Of a stretch of 64,000 bases of DNA, positions 12,651 through 24,537 are shown piece by piece. Under the pieces are notes generated by a model, which searched no databases, was not told the DNA's origin, and saw only the letters and a list, made by a program, of their open reading frames with translations. The DNA is from Podospora comata (taxonomy: Eukaryota > Ascomycota > Sordariomycetes > Sordariales > Podosporaceae), in contig CP071497.1 of assembly GCA_017354895.1 (NCBI GenBank), positions 1,240,001 through 1,304,000 of the forward strand. Direction: 5' to 3'. Each line of letters opens with the position of its first letter. Within the stretch, counting starts at the first letter, position 1. A program made the position numbers and the translations under genes.

Positions 12651-15600
12651 CTATCTCCAAATTAAAGGCACAACAGAGAGCAACTGTTCCTCGGTCAGTC
12701 CGATCACATCTTCGATCCCGGACACAACTTTGTATAAATCCATAGACTCTCTGAGCGACAGTTCAGCCGCCTCTGTATCCCCCATGGCCTTTTGTAATTT
12801 TGCTTGGCGAAACAATGCCAGTGCCAGCTGTGCCCGGTAACAGCTATGTGCCCGGTAACCTTTCACTGCTGCCTCCAAGTAAAGGCTAGGTGAGATAGTA
12901 ATATGCAGAAGTTAGCCCAAGACTTTGAAAGAAGGAAATCCTCGGTCTCGGACCAGAACAAGGTACAAGGGCCGTGATTTACCTACCTCGCCGTTTCATA
13001 TTGTATTTTCTCCATGTGGTAGCTCCCAAGAATGCTGCACATATGCGCAACGTAGTGTGACTTGCTTCCAACAGTCTTTCTGAAATTCTGAAGGGCCTCG
13101 AAGCAATTGCCGAAGGCCTCATCCAATAAGCCCTGTTTTCTCTTCACAAAGGCAAGGCACCGGTGCACGATCCCTAGTCTGATGGGGGTAACATGTCATG
13201 TTAGTAAGCTGGTTGGATATCGAACAACCCATTGATGATGACATGCAGGTCGGTGGGTTCAAACACTGAAGAGGTGGGAGGCAGAAACTAACTGAAACAG
13301 ATGTCCTTCGGAGGAGTGTGTAGTCCAGTAGTCCAAAGCAAGCTGAAGTCGATGCATAGCTTTGTCGTAATCTCCCCTGGCTGCTAGCGCAAAAGCCTGG
13401 TGGCTACTTGCAAATGTCGGGAAATCGGAACCGTTCTTGTACGCCTTGGTCACCTCTGTCATATCGATACCAATTTGGGCGTTATGAATTGCGTCGTCGT
13501 ACTGGCCTGCCAGCATCTGGATGTGAGCCAACTCGCCGTGTGCCATTGCAATGCGAGCCTCCCCCAGCACTGTTCCATCGCGGAGTTTCACCCGAAGTTC
13601 ATAGTGCTCCCAGGCGTACTTAAGGTTCTGCTGTATGCTCTCATTAACCTCTGCTTCAACTACTGAAAGAGAGAACAATGCGTCTGCGCGGATTTCAGTC
13701 ATGACCCTGTTAGACTCGGATTGAGAAGAGGAAGCGAGAGACGCATCGGAGAGGCGTAGGACATGCAACAGCAGAGGCTTCGCTTGCTCAAAATCATTAC
13801 GCTCTCGAAGGTACCTGTAAACAGTCATTGTTAGTAAATCTATGACGCAGCGAGTGGAGGAACATGAAGATCTACTAACCAGCCGGCAAACAGCAGGAGT
13901 CTAGCTAAGTTATGATGAGCTTCGGGAGACTCGATCTCGGCTGAGTAACGGTCAAAGAACCCCTTCAGCTTGATGATATGTGGCAAAAGATCCTCGGATG
14001 CTTCCCATGTCGCGGTATCATGGTCAAACTGAAGGAAGGCGGTAGGCCATCCCTTGAGGACGAGAAACGCCGCGAATTCGAGCATTTGCAACATCCGAGG
14101 CCGTTTCATTTGGGATCTCACTATGTCTTGAACAAGACGGTGCACTGTCAATCTTCCATAATCCCTGTTCCTTCTGATCAGTGAGATCTGTGACAGATCT
14201 GAACGTGCCTCATCAAAATCAAATTCGTCCATCGGGTACTCTTCTGGCAGCACTTGTGTGGGTGGAAACGGCGGTCTGATCAGCGATTCTTTGATCGAGT
14301 CCGGATTAAGGAATGAGAGAACCTGGAGAACTGACCAACTGTTTGAGGATAATCCTTCAAGTGCCCAGACGGTGAAGATTGAATGCTTGTACTGTGCACC
14401 ACGAGACCTCAACGCACGATCGTTTGCAAGCTTCTCCACGGAATATCGGTCATAGAAAGCTACGAATTCAGGCAGTGATTTGTCGCGTTTTGTGATGAAG
14501 GCAGCGATCTGTGTGATGGCTAGCGGCAATCCACCGAGTCGTTCAGCAATATCCAGTGATGCTTGTACATTTTGTGGCAACGTGTGATCGATCCCAGGGG
14601 TCAATTGTCGAAGCAGATCGGCAGCTTCTTTCCTATCAAATGGTTCCAGGTCTAGCGTTAGCCTGCCGACCTGGGCCTCCAAGTTTCTACTTGTCAGCAA
14701 GATGGATCCATCTGGATTGTCTGGCCAATAATCTTCGAGTAACGAGAGGTCGTCAGCATTGTTGAATATGAGCAACCAACTTGCTTTCTTGTTAGACGCG
14801 TCCTCCGCACCATCCTCCCCTTCAGTTGGCGCCGTCGCATCCTTGGGTCTGGCCTTCGGTCGCTTGGTAGGGTTGTTAAACCACTCGCGGGCGATATTTC
14901 GGCTAACCACCCGGTCTTGACCGGTATTGGCACCGAGATAGGTTGCAAAAAGCTCAAAGCCTTCTGATAGCTGTGTTGCTTCTTCTGCTTCAACCCAGAT
15001 CACGGCATCGAAGTAGTGCTGTCGTGAAAATGCAAACTCACGCGCAAGCTCAGTTTTTCCTACTCCCCCCATTCCACATATCGCCAACTCTCGGCGTGGC
15101 TCTCCTATGAGTTCACCCTTCGATTCCTTTCGAGGAACCAACACGGTCTCCATGCAGCCTAGGAGCTTTTGACGTCCAGTAAATTGATCGTTACGGTCAG
15201 ATGGTTTGAGCGTCGTATAAGGTGCCTGTAAAGAAAGAGGGCATGACTCAAGGTCTGAGAGCACATTGATTTCTTCCCGCGCACGTCCGACCTGCAGATA
15301 TAAGTCTCCCCGTGTTCCGGGTGGTGGTTCGTGGCTGAATTGATCGGCATCAGTTGGATCGATGATATCCTCTGCCTCGTCAGACCCCTCCGACAACACA
15401 TCATGAATGCTTTCCTGCCGAATACTAGCACAATCGTTGCCTGATGGGGGGGTTTGCGCAGATGAGGTGGTTGAATTCTTTCTCGACGCCCACCGCAACG
15501 CCTTGGTAATCATCCGTTTGATAGCGTCAAGCATAATGTCGTTATTGGCACAGCCCAAAAGCCCAAAGTGATCTGCGTTCAGGCGAATCAGGTTCTCGTG

Positions 15601-16544
15601 CCGTACAGAGATCTCGGCAAACTGTGCGTCAACGAGCTACACAGGGAGAATGAAGGGAACCGATTAGCTGACATGAACACAACGCCTACATGCGTAAATG
15701 GGAGGGCTTACGATAGTCTTCCTCCAAGTTAACCCTTTTTGTAACCTGGTTGGCAATGTTTCGTATGCTGTAATGACTGAAACGTCTCGAAGTCTTTCCT
15801 GGAAGTTTTCTGACACTGTGGCAACCTGGGCGTTTTTCAACTCAGCCTTGATGTATTGAAGTCGTGACAGCTCTTTGACCGTGTGGCGTAGAGTGAGTCT
15901 GAGATTCTCCCAGAGATCACGGTTCGCAAATGTAGGGTGTGGAGTACCAAAGAGGACGGTTCCCTGGTGAAGCTCTCGTAGGTTTTGGCAAGCTGGAGAT
16001 TGGTCGCCGTGGTAGATTATGGACAGAGCCTGCAATAAAATTAGTACCTACTTATTTTGCTAGGCTACGACTAGAAACCGGATGAAAACATGAAATCTAT
16101 TACCTCTTTCACCAAAATGCCCCCAAGACCATAAGAAAAGACCACGAGCGATGAGCTAATCGATGATGACTCTACGATTGGTGACACTATGATCTATTCT
16201 AATATTAGCACCTGCTTCAATCAAGAGAGAACACGCGATTGATGCCAACCTCAGATTTCAACACCTCAACCAATGTCTTCGCTTGGGCTCTGACTGACTC
16301 CCACACTGATTCCTCTTCACTAAGAGAACCCAAATGATATTCAAACCCCAATGCATGGGCCTTCCCGTTGGAAGGACAACAAATGGAAGACCTTAACTGC
16401 TTCCAGGAGGATTTCAACGTCTTTTCGGGTTCCTTCACACACAGGTCTGGGACAAACAAGAGACTTGTAGCAGGTTAGCGCCCAATCTACAGTGCGGTAT
16501 ACATACCACCAAGATGGCCCAAACAAAATGCCAAAGCATTCCAT
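12651..16544 (-). CDS. NLR-type STAND protein: alpha/beta-hydrolase-like, NB-ARC, TPR
   Basis: This encodes 1126 residues in my model: complement(join(12651..12885, 12987..13178, 13293..13814, 13880..15636, 15712..16029, 16104..16193, 16235..16463, 16507..16544)), in frame throughout. The end of exon 2 is uncertain; a donor at 16249 is also possible. The N-terminal 225 residues resemble the SesB-like lipase/hydrolase domain of fungal NLRs, including FGTPH. The nucleophile elbow reads SYGLGG instead of GHSLGG, so the usual Ser is Gly. NB-ARC follows: P-loop GMGGVGKT near residue 413, sensor-like ILLTSRN and GLPLAI. The Walker B position reads LLIFNNADD, with Asn where Asp is usual. The last 300 or so residues are TPR-like repeats, with the splice junctions restoring FQLGIVHRCLA. 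Fungal NLRs sense a ligand through the repeats and fire the N-terminal effector. Whether this copy can hydrolyse ATP or lipid is doubtful from these residues. Confidence 0.87.
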
Positions 16545-17127
16545 TTGGCTGCCAAGTGCTGACGCTATATTTGCAGGGACCTTACTAGATCAACGCGGAC
16601 GCGGCAGTCGTCTGTTTGTTTTGGTCGCTGTCGAAGGATAATTTGCGAAGTTGGGATCTGGGAGGAGGTTTGCTCCGAAATGTGAGCTGCCGCATGATCA
16701 CCTACCCCTACACCGACCTCACAACAAATAAGCCGACCAGGCCGGCTATTCTGATTGAATCAAGTCGGAGCTTGGAAATTCCGGAAAGTTGCCGTACACA
16801 ATGAGGCACGTTCCGTCTGAGCGACAACTCCCGCGCAACGTGTCGAAAGATTTCATGAAGCATTCACCTCAGTATGAGGAGACAGGGAGATAACGGGTAA
16901 AATGGTGTCGCTCCCAAGGCTTCGACGCCATGTTGGTTGTTACCCCCAGGAAGGCCCAAGTGGATTTCTACCCAGGAATATCTTGGTGGGACTGCATCTT
17001 ATCAAGTACCTAAGGATGCGGCATTTCTGTGTATATCTTCCTCGAATCAAACATTTGGGGATCGGCCAAGCTTTGTACATTCCGTGTCACCATTTAATCA
17101 AGCACAGATGAGGCCAGTTCCGACTTT

Positions 17128-17159
17128 GATAAATCTACACCACGATAAATCTACACCAC
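17128..17159. repeat. Perfect 16-base tandem duplication
   Basis: The unit gataaatctacaccac occurs twice, head to tail and without mismatch, in the intergenic region between the NLR and AsaB-like genes. Confidence 0.9.
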
Positions 17160-17720
17160 GTCTAGGGATCGGTTCGCCTATCTGTAGCGCTCTTAGTCTC
17201 ATGCATGTGTACAGCCGTTGCCCAAACCGGTGAAACAAGGGGCCAATCATTTCTCGACCGGCGAAGAAAACCAGCCAATGAGCCCTCTGCTCTGTGGAGG
17301 AACACTTCAGAGGCACTCAACTGCACATTCTTTGTCAAACCGTATGGCAAATTCCATGGCGCACTGTATTGCACCTCTGCAACACAACATCTGCAACTTC
17401 CAATATTTCGAAATCTACCGCTAAGCTCATCATGAACACAAAATGACAATTCTGAGGTAATTTATTTGGATGGGCGGTGCGAAATGGCGGCAAGTGGAAG
17501 ATAGGTACCTTACCTACCTTGAGAGCCCCAAGATGTTGTCTATTGTGAGCCTTGCCGTGATTGACTGTCCAAGTGAACAGGAGGTCAGGTTCTAGGCCAA
17601 GTCAGGGCTTGCGCAATTGCTTTGAGGGAAAAAGCGCATTTTTGGTTTGTTGAGCCTCGCTGCGGCCCATTTCACAGAATCGACGACATGAGCATGCCGT
17701 GAAACGAGGAATTTGTTGGC

Positions 17721-17728
17721 ATATAAAC
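17721..17728 (+). promoter_or_regulatory. TATA box of the AsaB-like gene
   Basis: ATATAAAC lies 94 bases upstream of the ATG at 17822 and is followed by a C/A-rich leader, a usual layout for a regulated fungal promoter. Confidence 0.5.
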
Positions 17729-17821
17729 AGCCAATCTGACAACATGCATTTTTTTGGGTCGAGTTCACTCAACAAACAGAATACCTAAACCTGCTCATCA
17801 GCATCTACCTCGATTCTTACA

Positions 17822-19067
17822 ATGAGGGATAGCCTCAAGTTTCTTTGTGAACTCCCAATCTACCAGGAGGAACAGCCTTACCAGCTTGTGGGCTATCCTG
17901 ACCAAGAGGCAACCCCACAGGGTGAGAATTGTGTATTTGAAGCAAAGGAGATTGATGTCCGAAACGCCCGGGAGCACCCAGTCACTCTTCAGACTCATGG
18001 CTTTGCCTTCTTCCAGTTCAAGTCAGGTTGTGAACTAGCCGCCAGGCACTTCGAAACGGTTGGAGGGGACAACAGTATACTCACCAAATATCTCGATGAA
18101 ACCGTCGAGTTTGTCAGAAAAATGTTCAAACCCGTGGATGTTATTTGTTTTGATTGGAGGGTGAGTCTCGCTGAACATAGTTTTCATCAAAATCCTGATC
18201 CGTCACCTTTTTACCTGGACATTCCAACTAATATGTTTCGAGCTCCGTCGGCGGGACCCTACAACTGGCCCCGGAATACCACCTCGTGATCTCAAGGACA
18301 TCCGCAATTATGCATTACCAAGCGGAGATGTGGTTCACTGCGGTTTGTCTAACTGTATGGGGGTGTCAAACGGTATTACTTTGCTAACCAAGCGATGACT
18401 GATTATCAGACTACTCAGCAGACGGTGGTTTTGATCGTCTCAAAATTCAACTCCTTCCTGACGAGCTCGCCGAGTACATGAAGAAAGGCCGCAAAGGAAT
18501 GATTGTCAAGTAAGTCCCAACATCTTCATTGGCAAAGCATCAGTGAATCCGCAGTTACCTACGCAGCTATCTAGCGATTTCTCAAGGCAGTGTTCACCCG
18601 CTTACACATGTATATCTGCAAATGTAGCGTCTGGCGCCCCCTCAACAAGGTTGTCTGCAATGCGCCATTGTTGTTTTGTGATAGACGAACGGTCCCGAAA
18701 GAAGACCTCGTCGAGGTTGATAAAGTCTTGCCTGATAAAGTGGAGAAATCATACTTCCTTTATCACCGTGACTACCACCAATGGTACACTCTCGTTGGAC
18801 ATCGATGCGATGAGGCGGTGGTGTTTCCAACATGGAAGTCTGATGACATGGGAGAGGACTTTGCTAGTACGTCATTCCCCTTTCTGGTTTCTCACACTGG
18901 AGGTTAGGTACGAAAAGAGAGCATCCCCTCTGACACTCGTACAAGGTTGCTGTCCACACGGTGCAGGTGCATCCCACACTGATAACTGGGCTGATCCGCG
19001 TGAGAGTGTGGAGGTACGCCTGCTCCTTATCATGGAAAACAGCATGGAAGCAAAGGCAACAGCATAG
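17822..19067 (+). CDS. AsaB/CmcJ-like putative hydroxylase or desaturase
   Basis: This encodes a 292-residue protein from join(17822..18160, 18243..18342, 18410..18509, 18628..18866, 18967..19067), in frame at every junction and with CTAAC-like branch points. It belongs to the fungal group around AsaB (aspergillic acid) and CmcJ-like proteins, also named GA4 desaturase family; they act as iron/2-oxoglutarate-type oxygenases or are so inferred. Recognisable blocks are ICFDWRLRRRDP, then DVVHCDYSADGG (His-x-Asp metal pair), MIVNVWRPL, LLFCDRRTVPKEDLV, the YHRDYHQWYTL segment, AVVFPTWKSD, and ASHTDNWADPRESVEVR near the C-terminus. The length equals the family norm, so the gene looks intact. The substrate cannot be told. 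Members often sit in secondary-metabolite clusters, but no synthase is visible nearby. Confidence 0.87.
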
Positions 19068-19786
19068 TACGGCAAGATTCTCAACTGTCCTATGCTTGGA
19101 TTCAAGAGAGGAGCGGAAGGAAGCAGCATGGGACTTCCTCTGGAAGCACGGGCCAGAATAGGCTTAATTTCCTTAACAGAAGGTCTAAATGTATCAGGTA
19201 CCCATGTTGTTATAATGGGTCTTCCATCAATAGCATCTTACGGGATGCTTTAACTACTCATCTAAAGTGCATACATGAATAGGTAGTGTTTCCTACGCTC
19301 CGAAGATGGGATAGTCCACCATGCATGAACTCAACGCAATAGCAGATAGCACAAATATCCAAGTTTCTCTGGTAGTAATGGTGACGAAAAAGTGGGCGGG
19401 ATAACCAAATCTGCGTTCATATTGCTGCATGACATTGTCTCTGCAAACTTGCTTCAGCACCAAACTTCCAAACCGCAACTGAATCCAAGTTAGGTAGGCA
19501 TATCCACTGTGACAAAGCTGACTCCCGACATCGACTAAGGTACCTAGAACAGAACATTATCCTACTGACAGTATCCTCCCTCCCGACAATAGGGTAGGTA
19601 AGTACCATGCCCAATATCAGAAGCAAGCTTGCACTGCTCCAGTAAATCAGTTAGCCCACAATTCACGACTTAAGCAAGCTTGTTGAATTCAAAGGTTGAT
19701 CATTAGAAAGATAGGGAACATCCTTCCATGACCGTCCATGATACGTACTCGGGCCAATAATATAGGCTCCATAACAGGAGCCTAGC
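19068..19786. other. Intergenic, no gene seen
   Basis: This is convergent space between the AsaB-like gene and a small minus-strand frame. Only short frames without domain character occur. Confidence 0.5.
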
Positions 19787-20035
19787 CTAACGACTCTTGC
19801 TGTCAAGCTCTGCGAGCAAGCGTACCTTGCCCGTGCTAGCAGCGATAGGAGTGGCCTTGAAATATTCAGGCTGGACGAATTCATTTGGCTGCACAACATC
19901 TCGCCAAGGTTGTTTTTTGCCGATGGGCTCGGTGCCGATTGTCACGAGACCAGGCTTGCTAGTCGTTTCTGGGTTGGTCTGCGTAGCTGAAACAGCCTCA
20001 AAGGGAGGAGAAATTGTTGCTTGAGTCTCTGCCAT
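19787..20035 (-). CDS. Unrecognised 82-residue protein
   Basis: This is a single-exon frame with an ATG at 20035 in an excellent context (ACCATGG). The product is Thr/Ser/Pro-rich at its N-terminus, then carries KKQPWRDVVQPNEF and a charged tail ending LLAELDSKSR. No signal peptide, membrane segment or known domain is visible. It lies at the very edge of the AT-rich block, yet its codons are not AT-biased, which favours a real or recently active gene. It may be the 5' part of a gene cut by repeat decay, or a small independent protein. I do not recognise it. Confidence 0.45.
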   Translation of the reverse strand: MAETQATISPPFEAVSATQTNPETTSKPGLVTIGTEPIGKKQPWRDVVQPNEFVQPEYFKATPIAASTGKVRLLAELDSKSR

Positions 20036-20399
20036 GGTCAATTCAAAAAGTAGGTACCTTATTGGGTTGTCTTAGATTTCAAAATCTTAATTTAGCAAGA
20101 GATGGAATGCTGATAAGATAGGATAGTTCAAAGCGGAGTGAAATGGGAAGTTAGCTAACTAAATACTTTTTTCACAGCCTGATGCTTGATCATGTTATCT
20201 TTGCTCAACTATGGCTCAAAAGAGGCATCTTCATTCAGGCAGTTGCCTCCTGATGGATGAACAATACCTGTCTGTCACAGTGTAACCAACAGTGCGTGGA
20301 AGACGCCAAGGCAAGGCTCTCATAAGTCGGTCTCAGATACAGTACCTTACCTGGAAACCCTGGGGTCCTATAAGTCTTGCTAAGGAGGTTAAGGCTTAG

Positions 20400-22075
20400 G
20401 AAGTGACTACAAGTCTTAAAAAATCTAATACTTATAGCCTTACAGACTTACAGGTCCTATTTGATCGATGTAAGCTTTACTTTACACTATATTAAACGCT
20501 ACAAATAATAAAATACTAAAGAAACTAATAAAAAAAACAAAAAGCTAATTATATCTTCATAGTCAAGTTATATTAGAGGTTATTAAAGCCGGTATTTTAA
20601 CTACCACAATGTAAAAAGCTATTTTCAAAAGCTATATGACATTAATTCACAGCCTCTATTTATAATATGTATGATATCTATCTTTTTTTCATAGGTATTA
20701 CTATAAATTTAAAGAATCTAATATAATATTCCTATATATTAAATTAATTATGATAGTTTACTATAACTTCTTACTAAAATTAATACTTAATAAAATAAAT
20801 ATATATGACGAACCCCTATCCAGAACCCCTGAAAAGGGTACTAGTCAAAGGCACTTCCAAATAATCCTGGTTCAGTACAGCCAAACAGTGAATAATAAAT
20901 AGCTTGTCTTAATCACAATAGTCTTGATACTAACAACTGTAACTTGAAATTGCATACTGTAGAACTGTCTATCTACACTAGCTAGTATCTTCGTATATAT
21001 AGACCTAGGGCTTCAAGTACCTCCGTACCTAGATCTATCTCTTATTTTCTAGATCCCCTAGATCTAGCTCCTAAACTCTAGATCCCCTAGCCCATGCTAT
21101 TCCCTGTCCCACAGGCCTCACTTATCCGTTCGCTCCAGTTCTACTAGTCCTGGCGTCTCCGCTTCCTCTGATCCGTGATACTCTATGAGAAAGGTCCTTA
21201 AAAGAAGCTCTTTAAAAAACTCCTGGAAGTATTTACAGCGTAAATACCGGAGCATATAAGGGTCAAGCTCTTTAGCAAAGTTTATAGCGGAGGAAGATAT
21301 AGAGTAACTCGAAAAAGCTAGTTTTACTACAGAAAAAAGTAAGTAGGGAAGGTTATTAGATACATTTTATAATTATGATAATAAAGGACAGTATTGATAA
21401 AATAAATACGTAATATAAAAGAAAATGAAGGAAATAAAAATAAGAAGCCCCTAAAGAACGTCTTTAAGGTACAGCTTTTTAAACTATAGTTCAAAAGAGT
21501 TCTGGATTCAGTTTAATACTCCTGACTATAGCTCGGAGGCTTATAATATTTATAGATTTATCAGTACCACCTACTATTATTATTATTTATTATTACTTTA
21601 CCCCTATAAAATACACAGAATTTATTATATTTAAAGAAATTTAATAAAGAAATAATGGTTGAAATATTATTTTGTAAAATGAATTTAGAAATTTAGAAAG
21701 ATATATGAAGATATAAAAGAAATTTTAGTTTATAGTGATATATATATCACTACATATAGATAAATAGAGATATAGTAAAAATAAAGCAGTAGTAATATAT
21801 ATATTTAAATATAAAAAGTAAAAGTATATAAGTTAGAATAATGAAAGAAAATATAGCAGGGTGAGCAAGATAGTAATAGTAGTAGTAGGTTGTACATAGT
21901 TGGAATTAATTTATATATATAATATATAGCGCAGTTATATAAATATATATATTTATAAATAAATATTAGCATAGACTTTCTATAAGTTTATAAGCTCATA
22001 AATTTTAGCTTTTAAGTAAAGTTTATACCCATAATTAGACTTATAAATCCAGTAAGGCTTACATATTTGCAAGGC
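20400..22075. repeat. AT-rich block, probably a RIP-degraded transposable element
   Basis: Base composition changes abruptly from balanced sequence to mostly A and T, with many TATATA and TTTAAA runs and no open frame of note on either strand. The edges are sharp: balanced sequence returns at about 22080. Near 21050-21090 a short motif ending ctagatcccctag occurs twice. This is the appearance left by repeat-induced point mutation (C to T at repeated DNA) acting on an old transposon. No terminal repeats or protein remnant could be recognised, so the element family is unknown. Confidence 0.75.
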
Positions 22076-22706
22076 ATGACTAAGGCTTGCAAAGCCTCAG
22101 GGACACTCGCTTAAGTAGCCCGCAGAAAAGTAAGCGCCGTTGAACCAAGTGGGTGTACTTGCGTTGATCTTGAAAAAGTATCCTGTAAGCAATGACATGC
22201 CTGTCTCCAGTCTAACGAACTGCCGTGTGTGTCTGCCATGGGGGGCAGCGGCGCCACGTACGCCCGAAGAAAAACATGGCCCAACTGGTGTGTGCCCATG
22301 TGGCACAATGCGGGGTCCATGTCAGCAGACGTTTGGACAGGTATCACGCACATTCACGGAAGGCAAGAATCGACACATTACAATGTGCAACCCAGGCGAC
22401 TTCCAGGGTCTACCTGAGCCGCACGTCCAACTTTCAGGGTCTCCGCCATCCCCACCCTGGTCAGTTTTCTCAGCAAGTATACAACAATGGCTATCTCGGT
22501 TTCCCCTCGTCCTCCCTTTGACTTATCGACCGACAAACCAGAATCTGGTCACCTACATGCAACCATCCCGGGCTTTCAAAGTTTTTGTTATTGGGAGACT
22601 GCCTACACCAAAATGACGATATCGTGCCCTTCGACAACCCCACTCACTTCTGGATACCCTTTAAATACTACGAACTCAAGTCAGCCCACAGCTAGCAACC
22701 ACATCA
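22076..22706. other. Upstream region of the M20D gene, no gene seen
   Basis: Several short frames overlap but show no domain. A TTTAAATA at about 22670-22677 is a possible TATA element, though it is only 30 bases from the ATG at 22707. Confidence 0.45.
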
Positions 22707-24210
22707 ATGCCAGCTGCAAAGCCAACATCTCCGACAGCCCCAGTTGTCAGATACCATGTCTCGACTGCGAACCTTGCGAGAAGCAATGTTCGAAGCTTTC
22801 TGAAGGGACTGCTGGGGCTTACTATCTGTGTAGTAGGCCTCTCTCAGTGTAAGTAATTATTGGCTTTCTACGTATCGTCACGCGTCCCCGTTTAGAAGTC
22901 GAGTTAACTAGTTAGTCATAGTCCTTCCTGCTGAGCAACTGATTTTCAATGGTGCATGGGACGACAAGATCCACTTAAAACCGGAGCCCGAGTTGCTGAA
23001 GGCCGTTATCGAGAAGCATAGGCCGGAAGTTGGCCCATACGTTGAGTTTTATCGTCACGTTCATCAGAATCCAGAGATATCCAGCAAGGAAGCCAAAACC
23101 GCCGAGCTGGTAGCGTCACATTTGGGGAAATTAGGCTACAAAGTTTCCTCAGGGATCGGTGGTCATGGTGTTGTCGGGGTAATGAAGAATGGGCCAGGAA
23201 AGGTTGTTCTCATGAGAGCCGAGCTCGACGCTCTCCCCATTCTCGAACAGACCAACGTATCCTACCGCAGCGAGCACCGAATGATCGATCGATACGGAAA
23301 TGAACGTCCTGTCATGCATGCATGCGGCCACGACATGAACATGGCTGCTCTTCTGATGGCATCCTCGTTGCTTAAAAACGCCTTCCACTGGTGGAAAGGC
23401 ACGTTATTGGTGGTTTTCCAACCGGATGAAGAAGAAACAGGAGGAGCGCAGGCCATGGTTGACGATGGTCTCTATGATATTGTTCCAGTTCCGGATCTTA
23501 TGCTCGGTCAACATGTCGTGGCTGACAGCAAAGCCGGCACGATAGCCATACGTTCCGGACCAGTGCTTGTGGCGGCCGATTCCCTCCAGGTAAGGGTCTT
23601 CGGCGGGCCGTGTGGTGGAAGTAACCCCCAGAGATGCGTGGATCCAATTCCACTCTCAATGCAAATTGTGTTGGGGCTTCAAGATGCCATCACACAGGAG
23701 CTAGGGCAACACGAGGACGCAACGGTGGCATGTTGGGGCTTCCACGCTGGCGAGCCTGGCAACGATTACGTGGCCTACGCAGACATCCTCCTCGATATAA
23801 AAACAGTCAAGCCGAATATACGCCTTCGTGTGCTAGATATTGTGAAACAACGCTTCCTTGACGAATGCCGCTCAGCAGGGGCACCGCATGACCCCGAATT
23901 CAACCATACAGTTCGCGCACCGCTCACAACTAACAGCGACTCCATTGCCGGGCCCCTTGCCGAGGTTTTCGCGGGGTTTTTTGGCCAGAGTTTCGTAGAT
24001 ATGCCATTTACAAGCGCTTGTGAGGACTTTCCAATCCTCGGCGCTGCTCATAACATCCCCTACGCGTATTGGAATTTCGGGGGTACACACCCGGACGCAG
24101 AAGAACCGGTTCCTTCCAACCACTCACCCCTATTTGCACCAGAGGTCAATCTGACCTTGAGAACGGGATCAGACGCCATGGCGTTGGCAGCGCTAACCTT
24201 TCTGGCTTAA
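22707..24210 (+). CDS. M20D amidohydrolase with N-terminal membrane segment
   Basis: This encodes 476 residues from join(22707..22848, 22922..24210). It is a metal-dependent amidohydrolase of peptidase family M20D (hippurate, IAA-amino-acid or peptide-type amide hydrolase); the exact substrate is unknown. Metal ligands of the family are all visible: HACGHD (Cys and His), PDEEE (Glu), GQHV (His) and NHSPLF near the end (His). The ATG at 22707 is the first after an in-frame stop. The short first exon encodes a hydrophobic stretch LKGLLGLTICVVGLSQ around residues 32-47 preceded by basic residues, suggesting a signal anchor, so secretion or membrane attachment is inferred. Starting at the second exon would leave no ATG before the catalytic core, which supports the spliced model. 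The neighbourhood gives no pathway. Confidence 0.85.
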
Positions 24211-24362
24211 CCTGGCATCTTTTTGAGCAGACATGACTTGTCTGTACGGTGACGCCATTCGAGGGCAGAGAATACCTTGAAGTCCATGACTGGACACGAT
24301 AGGTAGTTCTTTTCATTAGGTATACAAGAAAACTTTCCTAGGTAGCTTCACACTACCACAGT

Positions 24363-24450
24363 CCCAGCTTAAACATCGCTATATCCCAGCTTTAAATACT
24401 TATTATCCTAGCTTAAACACACCGATATCCAAGCTTTAATTACTTCCATC
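24363..24450. repeat. Degenerate 44-base tandem repeat, two copies
   Basis: Two head-to-tail units start at 24363 and 24407. Each has the pattern c-c-(c/t)-agcttaaaca, then about 10 bases, then (a)tcc(c/a)agcttta-at-actt. They lie 3' of the M20D gene in AT-rich sequence. No function is suggested. Confidence 0.6.
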
Positions 24451-24537
24451 TAAGTCTTAGGGAGTCTTATCCAATCTTTACATTTTAATTATCTGAGCTT
24501 TTGTTCTTTTCAAGAAACACATATCTAAATTTATGTT

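Larger units (their letters stand above)
16545..17821. other. Divergent intergenic region, no gene seen
   Basis: This is the upstream region shared by the NLR gene and the AsaB-like gene. It contains a short tandem duplication and a TATA element (separate entries) and no domain-bearing frame. Confidence 0.5.

Noticed and set aside
22140-22616. Plus-strand frame of 158 codons upstream of the M20D gene
   Set aside because: It has no domain, its composition shifts along its length, and it overlaps the promoter of the M20D gene.
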